Positions 57,550 to 64,000 of a DNA stretch of 64,000 nucleotides are shown piece after piece (position 1 is the stretch's first letter; every line of letters starts with the position of its first letter). The position numbers and the translations under genes were made by a program. The stretch covers positions 2,666,001-2,730,000 of the forward strand of contig JAACJO010000005.1 in NCBI GenBank assembly GCA_013368445.1. Reading direction: 5' to 3'. The stretch is from Leucocoprinus leucothites (Eukaryota > Basidiomycota > Agaricomycetes > Agaricales > Agaricaceae). The notes beneath the pieces are model-generated. The model saw only the letters and a list, made by a program, of their open reading frames with translations. It made no database searches and had not been told where the DNA came from.

Positions 57550-60500
57550 CTTTTTATAATTTCGTCTTCTGATCAACAAACTTGCCCTTTGGCGTGTCAA
57601 GTCCTCCGAGCTGATCAGATGCTTCACCGTGTGGGCCCGCTGACTGTACACCGAATTTTAATGACTAACCACTGGATTGTGTCTTGCCCTATACACCTCG
57701 CTAGAACGTAGGTTTTTTTTTGGGATATGAACCTTCTCAGCCCGATGTTGCGCCTTCGTTCACGAATGATGCAATGGAAAGCAAACATCGTGTCACTGTC
57801 CCGTGGCGTCCTGTTCAGTGACTCAGCAGCTCAATGTCACGTGGCATGAACATACCTTGATAAGCCAATGATTGCAAACTCTAATTATTACTTGGTGCAC
57901 AGACATGCTCTCTAGAGTTCTCTGATCGTGATCATCACTGGAGTTGCCACAGGCACTTCCTCTTTCTTCTATCTTACAAATGACAAGGTAAGTCAGCGAA
58001 ACGTGATGATCACTGTACTTCTCCATGCATCAACGTTCAACTAAGAATATCCCAACATCTCCAGCTCCATTCGAACGCCGCTTCCTGGACCTCCCACAAA
58101 CACGGGACTTTGTTCTTCCCTCTACGTACTATCAAACCTGCACAGTGCCCTGCAGTGGTTCTCAATTCTCCGTCCAGTCTCCATCTCGTAGATATTCTTC
58201 GTCGCCGTCGTCGGCTTTCTCGATATCTCCCATCTTTTCCAAATTTACACTCAAATCGAGGCTATCGAATCCTTGACAGAATATTTTCCTTCCATTTTGA
58301 CAACATTGTATGTCGTGCAATCGTCTATCTATCGCAACGCCGTCATGCTTCTGCATCACAATACCGAAGACCCCCTTCCTCTGTTGAATCACAGATTCAC
58401 GCGTATGACAGCACGCACTGCATGCGTCTGCGGTATCGGCCGCGATCAAGCGACTTGCCATATCGGTCATTCTTGTCCAATTTTGTGGACGAGGAATATA
58501 AGCTTCACGGAAGTTGTAATCAGGTTGAGCTTGGAGGCCGTCTTGTATTATTGGGACTCGTTTTTGCCAGCCGACAAGGCCTCTCGCACAATGTCCCCTC
58601 TCTTCTCAAATGCAGCTAAGCCAGATTATCCCCGCAGTTCTCAACATCATACCCGCAGTAAATTGTATTATTTCGCACCGTTTATACTGTGCTCGGCAAA
58701 AACGCCCGCGTACGCTTTCTGCCGCTTCGCTATAAATGATCGTCAACGCCCTCCTCATCATCATCATCATCTATATCATCACCAAATCACCCTGATCAAC
58801 AGTAACAGTCAGCATACACAGTCCCAGTGCTCTTAACCCGCAAATGAACCCGCAAATGAACTACAGCCGAGCAAATGAAAAATACACATGCAGGAGAAGT
58901 ATTACTTTGCCCATATTCCCTATCCCCCAGACGCCACAAGCACATTTCAGTCTAGACATTATCCGAACATGATGTCTCTATTCTCACCCCAGAAGCCCCC
59001 AACATTGTACTTCAACAATCGCCGTCTGCCTGTGTTTAATGAACTTGAAACTGGTAATTCGGCCGAGGCTTCTATTCGGCCATACAACAGGAGTTCACTT
59101 CATTTCGCCTTCTAATGCTGTATCCCTAACGCAAATCGCCAGAAAATATCGCCGATTCGGACATGTCGACTTCGATGAATGCTTTGAACTCTGGCGCAGC
59201 AATCAGTGTGACCACTTACAGCCTTCAAGTCATTCGCCTAGACTGACTCAAGTTGACACCACCGCCACTTCCTAGGAATCCCTCAGCTTGGAGCCAACTC
59301 ACCAGATTCGACTTTGCCAAGACTCAGTAGCTCCTTCGAAAAGGCACGTATTCCGACCCTCGGGATCAACAGATTAAAATGTACGGCGACGAACGAAACC
59401 AAGGCCAAGACATTGTGGCTCAGGAACATGGGCATTCGCCCTTCTCTGCGTACTCGTAACTGCTTGGCATATACTGGGCACACTTAATGGTAATTAGTAC
59501 TCTCCAGTGGGTTCCTGATACAGTCAAATTTGTTTAATGCTCGAAGACGGGGAAAGTAAGAAAGGTATGATTCCTTCAAGCCCCATTCGACGTTCATCCA
59601 CCGATCCCAATGCTTATGCTCCCGCTCCTCCCGGCGCTGCGCTCAGCGCGCCTCTTTTCCCTCTTTACGAGCCCTGCTGGACATCTGGCTAAAACCCCCT
59701 TCAGATCCTCCTCTCGCTCCTGAGCTTCTAGTTCAATCTACCCCGGCTTCCCCGTCTTCCGCAGCAGTTCCCCTTCCGCCAATTGTTCCATCGCCCAAGC
59801 AGGTTAGCGGGAAACCTAGAGTTCTAGCAATGACACTACTTGGTTTAGTCAACCTTCTCCGATATATATGTGTACGCATGGCTGCCCACCAGTGCTAGCG
59901 ATTTGTGGGCTTACTGGATAACCCGAGACGTCCGTGTATGCATGAAGTTATCCACGTTCCTTTCATTCCATGGCGGTCACCAACCCCCGCCGATCTCCTA
60001 GCTCAAATTGGCTGTGTATCGTTCGTTCACTGGTCCTCTCGACTGCGACCAATCTTGATTTTTTTCTCAAGGCTGACCGAGCCTTACATACCGAAGAACA
60101 CCAGCAAAATGCATGACGCCCCTGCAGCGCATCCAAATATCCACACAACGAAAACAAGAAAAAGCATACTATTCTTACCTAGCGAAATACCCTAGAACCT
60201 ACTAGACTGAGCGGCGAGCGCTCGATTCAACGAGGGGTGGCAGGACCCCGAAACCTACTCTACGGCAGTGTCTCGTCATCATCATCTTAACGCGCAAATC
60301 CAGACTAGCGCTATTAAAAAAAGGAATTGCCACTAAGCTCAATTTAAAACAGCACCAATGTCATTTGGAAACGGACGCGAACGCCGTTCCGGATGGAATC
60401 CATCAACGACAACAACAAGAAGGAGAATCGCCTTATCCCTTATCAAGTCCGGACTTCGAGTCCTATCCATGCATAGCATGTCAATCGTTCGGACGCCGAT

Positions 60501-60825
60501 GGCCGCAAATACACACACGCATAACAAAAATCTAAGCGCACTTGTTTTCTTCTACAATAAGCATTCGTATCCACCCTCGACTCAAGTTGCAACCGGCTCC
60601 TTGTGTCCGTCTCCGGCAGTTGTTGTGAAGCTTAAAGTCATTTCATGAAGAGTCATTATTATGTATCCCGCGTTAACCCCGGTTCAGTACTAAGTAGTCT
60701 AGCCCTTCTTCACCGGGCAGGCGGGCTAGCCCTCATCGACACAAGCTGAACTACGAACGCATCCTTTCAGAGGTCAAGATCCGAATCCTCTGGACCCCGA
60801 GGCCTTATCCAGATACACGTTGTTG
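57550..60825. other. Poorly resolved stretch with CT-rich plus strand
   Basis: Long overlapping plus-strand frames at about 58025-58840 look like by-products of pyrimidine-rich sequence. At about 59580-59850 a Pro/Ser/Ala-rich frame (DPNAYAPAPPGAALSAPLF; then PELLVQSTPASPSSAAVPLP) looks coding but breaks, and could be part of a pseudogene or a spliced gene I cannot resolve. No known domain or RNA was recognised. Confidence 0.3.
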
Positions 60826-61330
60826 TTAATGGTGGTGGTGGTGGTCTGATTCCGAGTTGTCCCCCTTCGAGTTTGAGCTTTTGCTTTTGCCTTTATGACT
60901 CAAATAGGTAGGAGGAAGACGATAGGAGAGGAGAGGGGGGTTTCCGTATCGGAACGTATCGTAGCTTCAAAGTTGAAGGCCCCACCATAATGAAATTTCT
61001 CGAGTTCTTTGTCCGAGCTTACTACTAACCTATCGTCACGGACTTCACCGGCGGCGCTGTCAAATCAGTAAGTACTTAATTGAACAGCATGTGCACTAAC
61101 ATATAATAAGCTCTAGGGGATGTATATTATCGTCATCCTCAAGTCCAGGGCCGTATACTCAGAAGCCTCGGATAACGACGACAATCCATACCCTGACTAT
61201 CATGTTAGCACACATCATGCGTCGGCAGCCGACCCCGGGCCGTACGATCCACAACGCGTGGGTGGGTTCAACGAATCAGTATCGACAAGTCTATCATCTA
61301 GCACTAGTATAAGGTCCACTCTCAAAAGCT
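60826..61330 (-). CDS. Possible unknown gene fragment, exons unresolved
   Basis: On the minus strand one frame reads VRDDRLVVSSDKELEKFHYG then GGAFNFEATIRSD, starting right after a CTGATTTGACAG branch/acceptor at 61056 and ending at 60900. An overlapping alternative, through a GTTAGT donor, ends in a Lys/Ser tail with five His at 60826. Upstream, SSLSEASEYTALDL looks coding as well. No ATG or complete model was found, and no family is recognised. It may be a real short gene, or a decayed one. Confidence 0.3.
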
Positions 61331-62371
61331 GAAACGCGGTATGCCTTCCCGAGTCGAGCCAACATCTCCCCCTCCCCGTTTTACTCTACCTCGCCGCAGT
61401 TATGAACCCCTCGAAACCAAACCCAAGTATAACTCTCAGAAACAGGATAACAAGCCCCTTTCTTCCCTTCAGCCGTTCGCCGAAACTACGAGTAAGTAGT
61501 AAGCACATTATACACACATCGCCTTCATCAAAAACAGCCACTGGGCCAGTCCGAGATCGTTCTTTCAATACAAGCCACGTATTAACGGCAAACGGCAACG
61601 GCACCAAAACAAAAATCCCGTTTGGTCGGACCACCGCCAACTGTCATAAGTAAACGTTCCACACTTTTGGATCGCTCTACACTCAAAAATAGCGTCAAGT
61701 GGTATTTTTTCCATCACACTTTCAAAAATAGACCTTGCAATCGACCATGGTCGTGGTGCTCTCTCAGTGGCGCAGAGCCCGTTCTCTCTCACGCTTCACA
61801 CTCGAACGTTTAACCTATATTTGTTTATCATCTCATGAGCGGAAGAGTCAACCCGGTGCCGACCCCTAATTCTCAGCAAGACAAAACAAATCCATATGTA
61901 AACTAACTACCAAAAACACAGCGCGCAATACGTATGACGATGTAATGAGAGAAAGGAAAAATGGGCTTGTAGAGACGGTGTTGTTTGAAGTGATACACAT
62001 GCAATCGAGAGAGGGAGAGATGAGATGAGACACGACATCGTAGTAAGGGAAAAACAAGGACGACAAAGCGAAAAGAGGAAAGCAGTAATAATATAAAGAG
62101 TGAGAGAGGGTGGTGAGAGACTAAAGGAAGACTAAATACACGATGTGAGAGTTGCAGAACAGATGGGGTAGTTAGATGAGAGTAGAGAGTAGAGAATAGA
62201 ATGTCAGTGCAAAAAAAACAAATGCAAGTAAAACTCGATGAATGCATATGGACGACGACGACGAGCGAACTCTTCGTCTTTCCTACAAGGTGAATTGGGT
62301 ACGCACAGGCGAAACCCAAAAAGAAAGATATCATGGAGAGGAGAGATAACCGAATCTAGACCGAAATCCAC
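61331..62371. other. Intergenic and 3' UTR of the rightmost gene
   Basis: The stretch next to 62372 is purine-rich on the plus strand (gagagaggg, gaggaaagc), fitting the 3' UTR of the minus-strand gene. An 84-codon minus-strand frame at 61386-61640 lacks an ATG and is not called. Confidence 0.3.
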
Positions 62372-64000
62372 TCAATGGTGTCTCGAAATCTTCTCTACAC
62401 CAGCTCCGAGGGCCGTCTTCCTCTCCTCCCTCCTCTGCTCCTCATCACTGCTCTCCTCTTCATCTTCCTCGTCTTCCTCCGTCTCAATCTCGGAATCATC
62501 CTCCTCATCTAAATCACTTCCACTCTCACTACTCGTCTTCTGATGAACTTGTACGCTACTGAATGGGGTGCAGGCAGTGGAAGAATCATGGTGCATCGTC
62601 AGGTCTTTAGAGCCAGCTCGTGAATGACGATGATGGTAATGATGTGCAGGAGCTGGTATATTGACGGCGCGTGTCACATGCTCTGGGTCTTCTCCCGGTG
62701 TCGTAGCCAATGGTGTTGTAGCGCATGGCGTAGGGACAGCGGAGGAAGAAGGTACAGGCGTAGACGATGACGAAGGTGTGACAATCAGGGTCGGCGGTGG
62801 GGGTAAAGGGAGATTGAGGGTTGGAGTCGAAGCTTTCGGCGTTGGTGCTTGGTTGGCAGGTGTAGCGGTGAACGAGGACGATGACGCTGACTGCGCCGTT
62901 CCCGTCGAGTTTGCAGTCCCAGGTCGACTTGCTGTCCGCTCTCTTGGTGTAGCTGAGCCTGGCACCTCGAGGGCTGACTGCGGTGATAGTAGAGACGTTG
63001 ACGGTGCGGCTGGTGGGAACGGCGTTTCAGGGACGGTATCGGCACTCTCAGCCTTTTCCACTGCTTCTCTGTCCGATCTCTCCTTCTCCTCCCTTTCCTT
63101 CTTCTCCTTCTCTCGTTGCTCTCTTCGTTTTTTAATCCAAGCCATGCCACTTCCATCATCTTCATCCTCATCCACTTCCTTTCCCCCAGTTGAAGAAACA
63201 GAATTAGTGTGTAGCCGCTGCCAATGACCATGGGCACCAGAACTCTTGGCATTCTTGACACTACCCATCCCACCGTAGCCCCACTCGACAAAGTCAGGTT
63301 CGTCGTCTCTCGCATTTGCGAAAGGGTTGGCATTGTTTGGGCGAGGTTTGACACCGTAGTACCGACCATTAAGCAGTCGTGTGCCTTTGCGACTGACGGG
63401 GGCACGAGGGCGGGATGACTTGGTGTCTTTTGAGGCTTTTGATTTAGATTGGTAAGACTGAGTGGACGAGGCACGAGTGAGGGGATGACCCCAAGTGGGT
63501 TCTTTGGTGGGATGATTATGGTGGTGGGAATTTGATGATGAGACCGAAGTCCATCTGGAGAGAGACCACCCAGATGAAGGACCAGCCTCATTGTCGCTGG
63601 CCTCCCTTGAGGAAGAGGCGCGGAACAAGTTAATCGTGCCGAGAGTGAGGATTTCTTCGGTAGAGAAATTGCGGCGAGAAAAGGTAAAAGAAGTTGGGGT
63701 GGACGAGCGGTCAATGGAAGGGACAGGGGTCAACGTCGTTGATGAAGAAGGCGATGAGGAGCCTGAGCTGCGCTTGAAGCGGAAGAGGGAAGAGAAGGGA
63801 CGATGTTTGGATGAGGATGAGACGGGAGTGGAGGATGCAGTATGTTCTGAAAGTTTATTTGACACAGCTGTCAGAGGCGAGGATGGACACTGCGTCGAAA
63901 CAGGAGACGGAGGAACAGAGGCATTATCGTATTCACTGGGAGTTGTGAGAGTTATTGATACAGGAGTGGCAGTACCAGGAGTAGAGGAAGTGGATGAAGA
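62372..64000 (-). CDS. Unknown Ser-rich protein, 5' end off window
   Basis: One long intronless frame stays open from the stop at 62372 to the window edge, so at least 540 residues are seen and the start lies outside. Most of it is Ser/Thr/Pro-rich and disordered. Two more ordered segments stand out: RNFSTEEILTLGTINLF, and DEPDFVEWGYGGMGSVK with GSGMAWIKKRREQREKEKKE, where the latter runs into a highly charged coiled coil. An acidic tract (SEIETEEDEEDEEESSDEEQ) lies near the C-terminus. The pattern fits a conserved fungal protein of unknown function, perhaps a scaffold. No enzyme motif. Confidence 0.75.
   Translation of the reverse strand, partial: SSSTSSTPGTATPVSITLTTPSEYDNASVPPSPVSTQCPSSPLTAVSNKLSEHTASSTPVSSSSKHRPFSSLFRFKRSSGSSSPSSSTTLTPVPSIDRSSTPTSFTFSRRNFSTEEILTLGTINLFRASSSREASDNEAGPSSGWSLSRWTSVSSSNSHHHNHPTKEPTWGHPLTRASSTQSYQSKSKASKDTKSSRPRAPVSRKGTRLLNGRYYGVKPRPNNANPFANARDDEPDFVEWGYGGMGSVKNAKSSGAHGHWQRLHTNSVSSTGGKEVDEDEDDGSGMAWIKKRREQREKEKKEREEKERSDREAVEKAESADTVPETPFPPAAPSTSLLSPQSALEVPGSATPRERTASRPGTANSTGTAQSASSSSFTATPANQAPTPKASTPTLNLPLPPPPTLIVTPSSSSTPVPSSSAVPTPCATTPLATTPGEDPEHVTRAVNIPAPAHHYHHRHSRAGSKDLTMHHDSSTACTPFSSVQVHQKTSSESGSDLDEEDDSEIETEEDEEDEEESSDEEQRREERKTALGAGVEKISRHH

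Noticed and set aside
58025..58836. Three overlapping plus-strand frames up to 187 codons
   Set aside because: They overlap each other in different frames, are pyrimidine-driven in composition, and have no splice-consistent model or known domain.
62372..63714. Overlapping minus-strand 309-codon frame and plus-strand 188-codon frame
   Set aside because: They are shadows of the long Ser-rich minus-strand gene, which is open throughout and has the more protein-like composition.

Overview
The window is nuclear DNA of a filamentous basidiomycete, most likely an Agaricomycete. Evidence: genes packed on both strands; many introns of about 45-70 nt with GTNNGT donors, CTNAN branch sites and CAG/TAG acceptors; very short exons; intron-containing tRNA genes; and a gene set typical of mushroom-forming fungi (Dicer, CDC42, a large-subunit catalase, TauD-like dioxygenases, a MIF-like tautomerase). 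I see no intact transposon, CRISPR array, rRNA or bacterial-type operon. Gene models were built by hand from splice signals and reading-frame continuity. For SER1, RRP3, ALG3, DCL, the AhpD-like gene, CDC42, SF3B4, EMC4, MIF, POP7, the PLC-like gene, catalase and GLR1 the exon lengths sum exactly in frame.

Layout. 1-5 kb: the end of an unknown gene, phosphoserine aminotransferase (+), then a tRNA cluster (an inverted pair of tRNA-Ser(GCT), two tRNA-Asn(GTT), and a tRNA 3' fragment). 5-16 kb: TRAPPII subunit TRS130 (-) divergent from the rRNA helicase RRP3 (+), then a run of minus-strand genes: a prolyl-4-hydroxylase-like dioxygenase, ALG3, a small unknown protein and phosducin-like PLP2. 16-24 kb: Dicer (+), an AhpD-like protein (+), CDC42 (+). 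25-30 kb: a secreted repeat protein (-), SF3B4 (+), EMC4 (+). 30-37 kb: a membrane-anchored beta-propeller/amidohydrolase (+), a MIF-like tautomerase (+), an unknown single-exon protein (-). 37-43 kb: two tandem TauD-like dioxygenases (-) and POP7 (-). 44-51 kb: eRF1 (+), a PI-PLC X-domain protein (+), a catalase with a C-terminal DJ-1/PfpI domain (+). 51-55 kb has no recognisable gene. 55-57.6 kb: glutathione reductase (-) with a likely mitochondrial presequence encoded upstream of its first ATG. 57.6-62.3 kb is poorly resolved, with scattered coding-like fragments. 62.4-64 kb: a Ser-rich protein (-) running off the right edge.

Most genes are unrelated housekeeping functions: serine synthesis, Golgi traffic, rRNA and mRNA processing, N-glycan assembly, ER membrane insertion, CCT-assisted folding, translation termination, polarity. 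There is no sign of a secondary-metabolite cluster. Catalase and glutathione reductase are the two nearest recognised genes across the gene-poor stretch, and both act on peroxide or redox stress, but nothing shows co-regulation. No clearly new multi-gene system was found. The strongest leads are the possible non-AUG mitochondrial form of glutathione reductase, the tRNA cluster architecture, the GC-AG intron in catalase, and several unrecognised proteins.
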